A stretch of 13,418 nucleotides of DNA from Firmicutes bacterium UBA6132 (GTDB taxonomy: Bacteria > Bacillota_A > Clostridia > Tissierellales > Sedimentibacteraceae): contig DIVM01000225.1 of assembly GCA_002435835.1 (NCBI GenBank), positions 1 to 13,418 on the forward strand, read 5' to 3'. The notes under the pieces were generated by a model that ran no database searches, was not told the origin of the DNA, and worked only from the letters and a program-made list of their open reading frames with translations. The translations under genes and the position numbers were made by a program. Shown here one piece after another: positions 7,476 to 13,364 of this stretch; positions within the stretch are counted from its first letter, which is position 1, and each line of letters starts with the position of its first letter.

Positions 7476-8870
7476 ATGGAGAATAAAAAGAAATTGCAAG
7501 TACCACATGTTTATATTTTATTAATTGGAATTATTTTACTTTGTTCTGCACTTACCTATATAATTCAAGCAGGACAGTATCAGATGATGACTTTGGAAGA
7601 CGGAAGACAAGTTGTGGATCCAACTTCCTTTCAAAATGTTGCAAACACTCCTGTAAGTCTTATGGGATTTCTTACTTCTATTCCAAGGGGTATGGTAGAA
7701 AGTGCAAGCATTATTTTCTTTATTTTTTTAGTTGGAGGTAGTTTTACAGTTTTACAAGATACAGGAGCAATTGAGGCAGGACTTGGTCGACTTACAAAAG
7801 CTTTGTCAGGGCGTGAGACTGTTATAATTCCAGCAGTTATGATTGCATTTTCATTGGGTGGTGCAATTATTGGAATGGCAGAGGAAACCTTACCTTTTAT
7901 TCCAATTATGGTCAGCATGGCAATCGCGATGGGTTTTGATTCAGTGACGGGAACTGCTATGGTTTTATGTGGGGCTGGTTGTGGTTTTTCTGGTGCCTTT
8001 ATGAATCCTTTCACTATCGGTGTTGCACAGGGTATTGCTGGTCTTCCACTTTTCTCTGGAATGACGCTTCGTGTTGTGTTATATATTTGTATGTTATTTA
8101 TTACAGTTGCATTTGTAACGCTTTATGCAAGAAAAATCAAAAAACAACCGCAGCTTTCTTCTATGTATGATGTGGATATAGCTCGTGATGATAAGTTGGA
8201 TCTTTCTAATCTACATGAATTTGGCGGAAGAGAGAGATTAATTCTATTAGTATTTGCAGCTTCAATTGGTCTTTTGATCTTTGGTGTTGTAAAATATGGA
8301 TGGTACATGAATGAAATTGCAGCTCTTTTCTTAGGAATGGCTATGGTTGTTGCTACAATTAGTCGTATGGGATTTAATGGTTTTGCCAACTCTTTGGGAA
8401 AAGGAATGGCAGATGTAGCAGCTGGCGCACTGATTGTTGGTTTTGCAAGGGGTATACTTGTTGTTATGACCGATGGAAATATTATTCATCCAATTCTTAA
8501 TGGAGCTGCAACCTTCTTAAGTCAATTGCCGGGAGCAGTTACTGCAATTGGTATGTATATTTTCCAGTGCTTGTTGAATTTTATCGTTCCTTCTGGAAGT
8601 GGACAGGCTGCTGTATCAATTCCAATTATGGCACCTTTAGCAGATTTAGTAGGAGTTACAAGACAAACTGCTTGCTTGGCATTCCAGTTAGGAGATGGTA
8701 TTTCTAATATCTTTACGCCAACTTCGGGTTATTTTATGGCTGGATTGGCTCTTGCTAAAATACCTTGGACAAAATGGGCAAAATGGATTCTTCCACTTAT
8801 TGGTATACAGTATCTAGTAGGTGCTATCTTTGTTATTGTTGCACAAATGATTAACTTTGGGCCATTTTAA
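7476..8870 (+). CDS. YfcC-family (DcuC/ArcD-like) membrane carrier
   Basis: A 464-aa polytopic membrane protein with about 11-12 helices. It starts with VPHVYILLIGIILLCSALTY, continues with FFIFLVGGSFTVLQDTGAIEAGL, SLGGAIIGMAEETLPFIPIM and GAGCGFSGAFMNPFTIGVAQ, and in the second half has IVGFARGILVVMTDGNIIHP, NFIVPSGSGQAAVSIPIMAP and QLGDGISNIFTPTSGYFMAG. These conserved loops (GMAEETLPF, PSGSGQAA, TPTSGYF) are characteristic of the YfcC group of DcuC-like carriers, which move organic or amino-acid anions. A short polar loop near residue 220-250 splits the two halves. It follows the deacylase by 39 bases with AGAGGAG before the ATG, so the two are co-transcribed. It probably imports the substrate or exports the product of the deacylase. 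Confidence 0.88.
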   Translation: MENKKKLQVPHVYILLIGIILLCSALTYIIQAGQYQMMTLEDGRQVVDPTSFQNVANTPVSLMGFLTSIPRGMVESASIIFFIFLVGGSFTVLQDTGAIEAGLGRLTKALSGRETVIIPAVMIAFSLGGAIIGMAEETLPFIPIMVSMAIAMGFDSVTGTAMVLCGAGCGFSGAFMNPFTIGVAQGIAGLPLFSGMTLRVVLYICMLFITVAFVTLYARKIKKQPQLSSMYDVDIARDDKLDLSNLHEFGGRERLILLVFAASIGLLIFGVVKYGWYMNEIAALFLGMAMVVATISRMGFNGFANSLGKGMADVAAGALIVGFARGILVVMTDGNIIHPILNGAATFLSQLPGAVTAIGMYIFQCLLNFIVPSGSGQAAVSIPIMAPLADLVGVTRQTACLAFQLGDGISNIFTPTSGYFMAGLALAKIPWTKWAKWILPLIGIQYLVGAIFVIVAQMINFGPF

Positions 8871-8878
8871 ACGATTAA

Positions 8879-8986
8879 ATGCTTATGATTGTTGTAACTC
8901 TCATAAAAAAAGAAAGACAAATGACTGATGAAGCAGAAAAAGAGTCAGAATTAGATAATGTTGCTCAAAAGGAACAATACAATTAA
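8879..8986 (+). other. Short open frame resembling the tail of a membrane protein, coding status doubtful
   Basis: Thirty-five codons starting eight bases after the carrier stop: a short hydrophobic start (MLMIVVTLIKKERQ) followed by a highly acidic tail (MTDEAEKESELDNVAQKE). The layout, membrane end then basic then acidic tail, is that of the C-terminus of a transporter. There is no ribosome site. It may be the last piece of a gene that was displaced, or a chance open frame. Confidence 0.2.
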
Positions 8987-9001
8987 AATAGGTAAGTTAT
9001 T

Positions 9002-9043
9002 TTAGGGATAAATCTTTTGTAAAAAGATTTATCCCTAATTGTT
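9002..9043 (+). terminator. Terminator of the deacylase-carrier operon
   Basis: TTAGGGATAAATCTTTT (9002-9018) is perfectly complementary to 9022-9038, leaving a 3-base GTA loop: a 17-bp stem. It is followed by TTGTTT. The T tract is interrupted but the stem is long and stable for this AT-rich DNA. Confidence 0.72.
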
Positions 9044-9203
9044 TATAATGACTTGTTAATTGTATATAAAAATACAAAAAATACTATTTTATTTCATTAA
9101 GAGCATTAGAATAGTTTACAGTTAGAGACAATCATAAATAAGACGACAACTTTGAAAATAATAAATAAACTAATGGATTGGGTATATGAAAAGAAAAGTA
9201 TTT
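9042..9203. other. Gene-free AT-rich stretch
   Basis: Between the operon terminator and the YheO-like remnant I see no coding pattern on either strand, no repeat and no convincing promoter. The minus strand, where the rest of the YheO-like gene should continue, shows nothing recognisable. Confidence 0.5.
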
Positions 9204-9350
9204 TTATTTGGCATAGTTCATGATCAATGGAATAATGGAGCTCTCGTAAGGACTTTTTATTAAATCGTGTATAACAATTTCACAATTGTCACCAAACTGT
9301 TTAGCTAATGCATGTGCAATCTGTGTTAAAAAATCTATCTTTCCGTTCAT
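9204..9350 (-). pseudogene. Truncated YheO-like (PAS-domain) transcriptional regulator, N-terminus only
   Basis: ATG at 9350-9348 with a strong GGAGG five bases upstream opens 48 codons: MNGKIDFLTQIAHALAKQFG, then DNCEIVIHDLIKSPYESSII. This is the start of the YheO-type PAS domain, whose members continue with an SSII.IENGH segment and end with a helix-turn-helix. Here the similarity stops abruptly after ESSIIP and the frame ends at TAA 9204. Full-length relatives have about 200-240 residues, so the rest of the PAS domain and the whole DNA-binding part are gone, most simply by deletion. Promoter and ribosome site look intact, so a short peptide could still be made. Confidence 0.7.
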
Positions 9351-9385
9351 GAAAACCTCCGTACATTAATTCTTGTATATGTTTG

Positions 9386-9414
9386 CTTATACTATAACAA
9401 TTATAGAAGCGCAA
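9386..9414 (-). promoter_or_regulatory. Promoter of the YheO-like remnant, with a palindrome in its spacer
   Basis: On the minus strand TTGCGC (9414-9409) and TATAAG (9391-9386) are 17 bases apart. The spacer contains CTATAA-TTG-TTATAG, a perfect 6-bp inverted repeat with 3-base centre (9392-9406). Its place between -35 and -10 suggests an operator, perhaps for autoregulation by the lost regulator. Confidence 0.5.
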
Positions 9415-9419
9415 CAAAA

Positions 9420-9457
9420 TTTACAAAATTTTTTTAAGTAACTAAAAAATTTGTAAA
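9420..9457. repeat. AT-rich imperfect hairpin
   Basis: TTTACAAAATTTTTTT (9420-9435) can pair with AAAAAATTTGTAAA (9444-9457), 14 bp with one bulged base and a loop of about 8 bases. Only the two flanking T-A ends and a single G-C pair give it specificity. It may be a weak terminator or a relic; no gene is clearly served. Confidence 0.3.
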
Positions 9458-9473
9458 TAAGTAAAGCACCAGT

Positions 9474-9502
9474 TTGAACTTTAAAAATGAATGTGTGATA
9501 AT
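9474..9502 (+). promoter_or_regulatory. Possible relic promoter upstream of the nitroreductase remnant
   Basis: TTGAAC (9474-9479), 17 bases, then GATAAT (9497-9502) preceded by a TG, an extended -10 arrangement. It points towards the nitroreductase remnant, whose own 5' part is missing. Confidence 0.4.
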
Positions 9503-9593
9503 TAATTTATAGTTAGTTATGAAAAATAATCAAGTTATTAAAAAGGTAATGATAATTATTAGTAAGTTGACAATATTTATATTAAATTATTAA

Positions 9594-9827
9594 AAATATC
9601 ATAAACTAAAACATATTGAATATAAAATTTGGACTGCATTAGAAAATGAAGGTTTTGGTGTATCATTACAACATTATACGGAATTAGTTGAAGCGGATGT
9701 TAGAAAAAAATGGAATTTACCTGCGAGCTGGAAGTTAATAGGACAAATGCCATTTGGCAAACCAACAGAACAACCTGGTGTAAAACAATTCAATATGTTA
9801 GTTGAACATATTAAAATATTTAAATAA
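9594..9827 (+). pseudogene. C-terminal remnant of a nitroreductase-family oxidoreductase
   Basis: The last 77 codons of a nitroreductase-like flavoprotein: IWTALENEGFGVSLQHYTEL, then VRKKWNLPASWKLIGQMPFG and KPTEQPG, ending at TAA 9825. The LQHY, LP.SWKL..QMPFGKP series is typical of the C-terminus of ~200-aa family members that bind FMN and NAD(P)H. The N-terminal FMN-binding half is absent; the frame opens straight after a TAA at 9591 with no start codon or ribosome site. Sequence in the retained part is undamaged, which suggests a fairly recent 5' deletion, perhaps the same event that removed the 3' part of the YheO-like gene. Confidence 0.72.
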
Positions 9828-9843
9828 TTAAATAAAACCTAAA

Positions 9844-9880
9844 AAAACGGTGTAATAGTTTTGACTATTTCACCGTTTTT
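9844..9880. terminator. Bidirectional terminator between the nitroreductase remnant and the Asp23-family gene
   Basis: AAAACGGTGTAATAGT (9844-9859) pairs with 9864-9879 with one mismatch and a TTTG loop. Seven A's flank the left side and five T's end the right side, so it has a T tract in both directions. It can end transcription from the plus-strand remnant and from the minus-strand Asp23-family gene, whose stop is 28 bases away. Confidence 0.8.
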
Positions 9881-9907
9881 GAAATATATACCATTCTTAT
9901 TACATAA

Positions 9908-10300
9908 TTAATTTGTATCTATATTTAATTCGGAAATTTCAGCTTGTTTTTCTAAAGTAATATTGATTATGTTTATATTTACTGCAGCAACATCCATATC
10001 TGTCATATTTTCAATTTCTTTTTTTACAGCAGCTTGTACTTCTCGTGCTATTGCATTTATATTACGACCATATTCAACACTTATATTAATATCTAATACA
10101 ACTGTATTTTCATTTACTTCAACTTTTATACCTTTTGAATAACTGTTTCTTGAAAATATACTTGATATCCCTTCTGCTACACCAGTACGAACTAATGTTA
10201 CTCCTTTAATTGTACTAGTCGCAATACCTGCCATAGTAATAATAACTTCATCCGCTATTTTAGGATTTATAAATTCAAATTCTTTGTTTTCATCATTCAT
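9908..10300 (-). CDS. Asp23/Gls24-family envelope stress response protein
   Basis: A 130-aa protein covering the whole Asp23/Gls24 domain. Seen in order: PKIADEVIITMAGIATSTIKGV, a variable loop, KGIKVEVNENTVVLDINISV, EYGRNINAIAREVQAAVKKE and IENMTDMDVAAVNINIINI. These match the family pattern of a GV motif, an alternating beta segment, YG, VQ..V and MT..V..VNV. In Gram-positive bacteria such proteins are abundant, membrane-associated via partners and linked to cell-envelope stress; the molecular activity is not settled. The start has AAGGAG eight bases upstream. It appears monocistronic: a bidirectional terminator follows, and a sigma-B-like promoter lies about 50 bases upstream. Clostridia carry several paralogues, and this one cannot be assigned to a particular paralogue. 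Confidence 0.9.
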   Translation of the reverse strand: MNDENKEFEFINPKIADEVIITMAGIATSTIKGVTLVRTGVAEGISSIFSRNSYSKGIKVEVNENTVVLDINISVEYGRNINAIAREVQAAVKKEIENMTDMDVAAVNINIINITLEKQAEISELNIDTN

Positions 10301-10352
10301 AATTTTGTCTCCTTTGTGGTTGTTTTTAAAATTATTGCTGTATGATTAAAAT

Positions 10353-10378
10353 TTACCCCAATAAGGTTACCTTTAAAC
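10353..10378 (-). promoter_or_regulatory. Sigma-B-like promoter of the Asp23-family gene
   Basis: On the minus strand GTTTAA (10378-10373), 14 bases, then GGGTAA (10358-10353). This fits the general-stress sigma-B pattern (GTTTAA, 12-15 bases, GGGWAW) at every defined base except possibly the last. I see no good sigma-A pair in the same interval. The predicted start near 10345 leaves a 45-base leader. Confidence 0.5.
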
Positions 10379-10382
10379 AGCG

Positions 10383-10412
10383 ATAAAAACATTTTATTTA
10401 AAATATTTTTAT
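10383..10412 (-). terminator. Possible terminator of the Ldh2-family dehydrogenase gene
   Basis: Just after the minus-strand dehydrogenase stop, a 14-bp stem (10412-10399 with 10396-10383) contains one G-U pair and a 2-base loop. It is nearly all A-T, with five T's inside the distal arm rather than after it, so its strength is uncertain. Confidence 0.4.
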
Positions 10413-10417
10413 TTATA

Positions 10418-11512
10418 TTATATTATTGAAATATAGTCACTTGCTTTAATATTGAAATATTCACATATATCATTTATTTCTTTAAGTGTAATGTCGTTCA
10501 AAGGAATTCCATTTATCATTTTATCATTATATGATTCAATTTCTTTTTCACCATGAGTGTAAATTCTCATAGCTCCTTTTGCTTTGTTTGAATTTCTAAG
10601 TTCATTTAAATATTTTGACATACTGTTTGTAATTTCTTTTTTATCACCGAACATTCCATAATCAATTGCAAGAAATGAATGGCAAGTTCCTGAGCCATTT
10701 GGATTATTTAAATTAACATTATTTCCAGTAAGACCTCCGGATAAAATAGCTGTGAACATTTCAACTGCAAGAGCTAAACCATATCCTTTATGTCCTCCTG
10801 TTAATTCTTTTGATCCACCAAGTGGAAGCAATCCGCCACCAAGATTTTTTGCTACATTAAATAAAATGTCTTCAGCATTAGTAGTATCTTCTCCATCGGA
10901 ATTTAATCCTAATCCAATTGGCAATGGCTCATTTCTTTTATGGTATACTTCAACTTTTCCTCTTGTTACTACGCTTGTAGACATATCTAATAAAAATGGA
11001 TATGGTTCCGCAGGCAGACATATAGCTATAGGATTTGTTCCAAGCATAGCATCTTTACCAAATGTAGGTACTATAACTGCTGGTGAATTAGTCATTGAAA
11101 TACCAAGTAATCCTTGTTCTTCTGCCATTTTGGCATAATATCCAGCTATACCGTAATGATTGGAGTTTCTAACAACAACCATTCCAAATCCTGAGGATTT
11201 TGCTTTTTCAATAGCTAAATTCATAGCTTTTTTACCAACTAATTGTCCCATTCCAGCTTGTGCATCTATAACAGCAGAAATAGGAGTTTCTTTAATTATA
11301 TCCATTTCAGAATTTAATTTGATTATTCCATTTTTTATTTCACTATAATATTTTATTAATCTTTGGATACCATGAGATTCAATTCCAAATAAATCTGATA
11401 ACAACAAAACATCTACGATAGTTTCACTTTCTTTTTCGGTGAATCCAAACTTATTAAAAACTAAGTTGCACAATTTTTTTATTTCTTCATATTTAACTTT
11501 TGAGTATGACAT
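10418..11512 (-). CDS. Ldh2-family NAD(P)-dependent dehydrogenase (malate/L-lactate/ureidoglycolate type)
   Basis: Cytoplasmic oxidoreductase of the malate/L-lactate dehydrogenase (Ldh2) family, which oxidises or reduces 2-hydroxy acids and ureidoglycolate with NAD(P). Seen: FGIESHGIQRLIKYY, VVVRNSNHYGIAGYYAKMA (family catalytic-His region), the block GTNPIAICLPAEPYPFLLDM, then LGGSKELTGGHKGYGLALAVEM, and CHSFLAIDYGMFG near the end. I choose ATG 11512-11510 (364 aa, typical length) because AAGGGGA precedes it by 6 bases. A frame extending to 11596 would run through the promoter and lacks a ribosome site. It diverges from the M20 hydrolase across 177 bases. That pairing recalls AllD and AllC of ureide breakdown, but malate, lactate or sulfolactate dehydrogenase activity is equally compatible with the sequence. 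Confidence 0.87.
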   Translation of the reverse strand: MSYSKVKYEEIKKLCNLVFNKFGFTEKESETIVDVLLLSDLFGIESHGIQRLIKYYSEIKNGIIKLNSEMDIIKETPISAVIDAQAGMGQLVGKKAMNLAIEKAKSSGFGMVVVRNSNHYGIAGYYAKMAEEQGLLGISMTNSPAVIVPTFGKDAMLGTNPIAICLPAEPYPFLLDMSTSVVTRGKVEVYHKRNEPLPIGLGLNSDGEDTTNAEDILFNVAKNLGGGLLPLGGSKELTGGHKGYGLALAVEMFTAILSGGLTGNNVNLNNPNGSGTCHSFLAIDYGMFGDKKEITNSMSKYLNELRNSNKAKGAMRIYTHGEKEIESYNDKMINGIPLNDITLKEINDICEYFNIKASDYISII

Positions 11513-11566
11513 TTTTATCCCCTTTATAATATATTTTTCCTTAAATAAAGATAATATTGTATATTT

Positions 11567-11596
11567 ATAATAATGTCTTATAGGGTTATTTGTCAA
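11567..11596 (-). promoter_or_regulatory. Sigma-A promoter of the Ldh2-family gene
   Basis: On the minus strand a perfect TTGACA (11596-11591), 18 bases, then TATTAT (11572-11567). The predicted start near 11560 leaves a leader of about 48 bases. Confidence 0.68.
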
Positions 11597-11625
11597 GGAA
11601 AGAAGCTAACTAATTAAATTCTATT

Positions 11626-11654
11626 TTAACTTGCAATTAAGTTATCGGTATAAT
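11626..11654 (+). promoter_or_regulatory. Promoter of the M20 hydrolase gene
   Basis: TTAACT (11626-11631), 17 bases, then a perfect TATAAT (11649-11654). The start near 11661 leaves a leader of about 29 bases, enough for the ribosome site. Confidence 0.6.
11627..11644. promoter_or_regulatory. Inverted repeat in the divergent control region, candidate operator
   Basis: TAACTT (11627-11632) and AAGTTA (11639-11644) are 6-bp inverted arms around GCAATT, covering the -35 box and spacer of the M20 promoter. No regulator gene adjoins the pair, and a 6-bp palindrome is not rare in such AT-rich DNA. Confidence 0.3.
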
Positions 11655-11675
11655 ATTATTAATATATATAATTCC

Positions 11676-11682
11676 AAGGAGG
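11676..11682 (+). promoter_or_regulatory. Ribosome binding site fixing a TTG start
   Basis: A perfect AAGGAGG lies seven bases before TTG 11690-11692. No in-frame ATG occurs until codon 46, which is inside the conserved domain, so the TTG start is well supported. Confidence 0.85.
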
Positions 11683-11689
11683 CGATTTT

Positions 11690-12934
11690 TTGGACACTAA
11701 AGTAAAACGTATTCAAAGAGATATAGAGGAACTATCAAAATATACTTCAACACCGGGAGCAGGAACTACACGTTTATCATTTAGCACGGAAGATAGGGGC
11801 GCGCGAGAATATATAAAAAGTGAAATGGTTAATGCTGGGTTAAAAGTTTATGAGGATGCAGCAGCAACTGTTATAGGGAGAATTGATGGTGAAGATAATA
11901 ATTTACCTATAGTTATGATAGGATCACATTTTGACTCTGTTAAAAATGGTGGAAACTTTGATGGGCAAGCTGGAGTTGTGGCTGCTCTTGAAATAGCAAG
12001 AGTATTTCATGATAAGAAATTAAAACCAAAATGTCCAGTTGAATTTATTGCTATGATAGGAGAAGAAGGAAGTAGGTTTGGCGGTGGAATATTTGCAAGC
12101 AGAGCTATGGCAGGAAAAGTAAATAAAAATGAACTTTATAGCTTTAAAGATGAAAATGGTATAACAATTGCTGAAGCTATGAAGCAATTTGGTTTTGATG
12201 CGGATAAAATAGAAGAAGCAATAAGACCAAAGGATAGTATCAAAGCATTCATCGAATTACATATAGAACAGGGACCCATACTTGAATCTCTAAAAAAGGA
12301 AATTGGAGTTGTTGATTATATTGTAGGGCTTTATGCAATTGAAGTTAAAATAGAAGGTAGAGCTGATCATGCAGGAACTACACCTATGGATATGAGAGTT
12401 GATGCATTGGAAACTGCTGCAATTATTATTTCAAGAGTTGGAGATTTTACTAGAGAATTGGGAGAAGGCACAGTGGCTACAGTTGGTAAACTTAGTGTTT
12501 TGCCTGGTTCAACTAATGTTGTGCCTAATGAAGTTATTTTTACTGTTGATATAAGATCAAAATATGATAGCTACATTAGAAAAGTTAGATGTTGGATAAA
12601 CGAAGAGCTGGAAAAACTTTCCCAATCTAAAGGCATAAAGTTCAGTGTTTTAGATAATCTTGACTTGCCTCCAGTTAAATTAACAGATCATATAGTAGAT
12701 ATAATAGAGAAAAACAGTGAAAAACTTGGATTAAGTAATATGAAAATATTAAGTGGAGCAGGTCATGATGCTATGGTTATGGCTGATATAACAGATATAG
12801 GTATGATATTTGTTTCAAGTAAAAATGGTAGAAGTCACAGCCCACAAGAATGGACTGACTATGATCAATTACAAAAGGGTGTAGAAGTAGCATATGAAAC
12901 TATAAAGGAATTATCAGAAGTGAATTTATTATAA
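11690..12934 (+). CDS. M20-family Zn-dependent amidohydrolase (N-carbamoyl-L-amino-acid hydrolase / allantoate amidohydrolase type)
   Basis: Cytoplasmic di-zinc hydrolase of 414 aa, the usual length for the HyuC/AllC group. The catalytic domain shows VMIGSHFDSVKNGGNFDGQAG (His80, Asp91), MIGEEGSRFGGG (Glu125 base, Glu126 ligand), ELHIEQGPILE (His191) and SKNGRSHSPQEWTD (His383). The inserted dimerisation and lid domain (about residues 210-330) carries GRADHAGTTPMDMRVDAL and LPGSTNVVPNEVIFTVDIRS, the substrate-binding blocks of this group. All metal ligands are present. Such enzymes cleave N-carbamoyl-L-amino acids, allantoate, ureidoglycine or beta-ureidopropionate; sequence alone does not decide which. 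Translation starts at TTG with a perfect ribosome site. The divergent Ldh2-type gene makes a ureide route attractive, as AllC yields ureidoglycine/ureidoglycolate and AllD oxidises ureidoglycolate, but other genes of that pathway are not in the window. Confidence 0.88.
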   Translation: MDTKVKRIQRDIEELSKYTSTPGAGTTRLSFSTEDRGAREYIKSEMVNAGLKVYEDAAATVIGRIDGEDNNLPIVMIGSHFDSVKNGGNFDGQAGVVAALEIARVFHDKKLKPKCPVEFIAMIGEEGSRFGGGIFASRAMAGKVNKNELYSFKDENGITIAEAMKQFGFDADKIEEAIRPKDSIKAFIELHIEQGPILESLKKEIGVVDYIVGLYAIEVKIEGRADHAGTTPMDMRVDALETAAIIISRVGDFTRELGEGTVATVGKLSVLPGSTNVVPNEVIFTVDIRSKYDSYIRKVRCWINEELEKLSQSKGIKFSVLDNLDLPPVKLTDHIVDIIEKNSEKLGLSNMKILSGAGHDAMVMADITDIGMIFVSSKNGRSHSPQEWTDYDQLQKGVEVAYETIKELSEVNLL

Positions 12935-13139
12935 AAGTAAAAGATTCTCTTTAGAATTTATATATATTTGTAAGACAGAACTTTCTATAATTAAACCAAT
13001 TATTGAAATTTTTTTGTTAAAAAAATAAATGCTTTCAAAGGAATTAGAAATAAATTGGTAGAATAATGTTGAAATATAGTTTGTTAAATGATATACTTTT
13101 AAAATTGTTAATAACATTATATATTAAAAAAATATTTAG
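12935..13139. other. Gene-free AT-rich spacer
   Basis: I see no gene here. A weak hairpin at 12942-12959 (GATTCT with AGAATT, CTTT loop) follows the M20 gene but has no T run, so it is a doubtful terminator. Three possible relics of the EAL gene's upstream half were looked for in all plus-strand frames and not found. Confidence 0.5.
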
Positions 13140-13322
13140 ATATATAAGGCAGCTCATGTTCTTGGTATGGAAGTTGTGGCAGAAGGTGTAGAAAGAAAAG
13201 AGCAAGTTGACATATTAAAAATGATAGGTTGCGATATAATACAAGGTTATTATTACAGTGAACCATTGCATCCAGATGATTTGTATATAAGTAATTTTGG
13301 GGTTGGAACTTTTGCGATTTAA
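13140..13322 (+). pseudogene. C-terminal remnant of an EAL-domain (cyclic-di-GMP phosphodiesterase) gene
   Basis: The open frame begins right after a TAG at 13137 and reads AAHVLGMEVVAEGVERKEQV, DILKMIGCDIIQGYYYSEPL, then HPDDLY, ending TAA 13320. This is the end of an EAL domain: the VVAEGVE strand-loop with the catalytic-region Glu, the QVDILKMIGCD helix and the QGYYYS.PL tail. The ~180 residues that would precede it, including the EAL signature itself and the metal ligands, are absent, and there is no start codon. It cannot be an active phosphodiesterase. The kept part is undamaged, and its terminator is still in place. Confidence 0.78.
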
Positions 13323-13333
13323 TTTTAAAAAGA

Positions 13334-13364
13334 CGAGGGAGAAAATATTTCCTCGATTTTTTTT
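13334..13364 (+). terminator. Terminator of the EAL remnant
   Basis: CGAGG (13334-13338) pairs with CCTCG (13351-13355), extended by weak G-U and A-U pairs, and an eight-T tract follows after one A. It lies 12 bases after the EAL stop, which suggests it once ended that gene. Confidence 0.75.

Noticed and set aside
7631..8014. 127-codon open frame on the minus strand inside the YfcC carrier gene, and similar short frames at 7541-7741, 7967-8170 and 8123-8389
   Set aside because: All lie within the carrier's coding frame on one strand or the other and show only shadow composition.
9567..9595. Promoter TTGACA-17-TTAAAA just before the nitroreductase remnant
   Set aside because: The -35 box is perfect but the -10 box is poor, and it overlaps the start of the remnant; the extended -10 site at 9474-9502 is better.
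10752..11138. 128-codon plus-strand frame within the Ldh2-family gene
   Set aside because: Antisense shadow; rich in Pro and Ser as expected for the complement of a Gly-rich gene.
12929..13117. 62-codon minus-strand frame after the M20 gene
   Set aside because: AT-driven composition (Ile, Leu, Tyr, Phe), no ribosome site, no recognisable motif.
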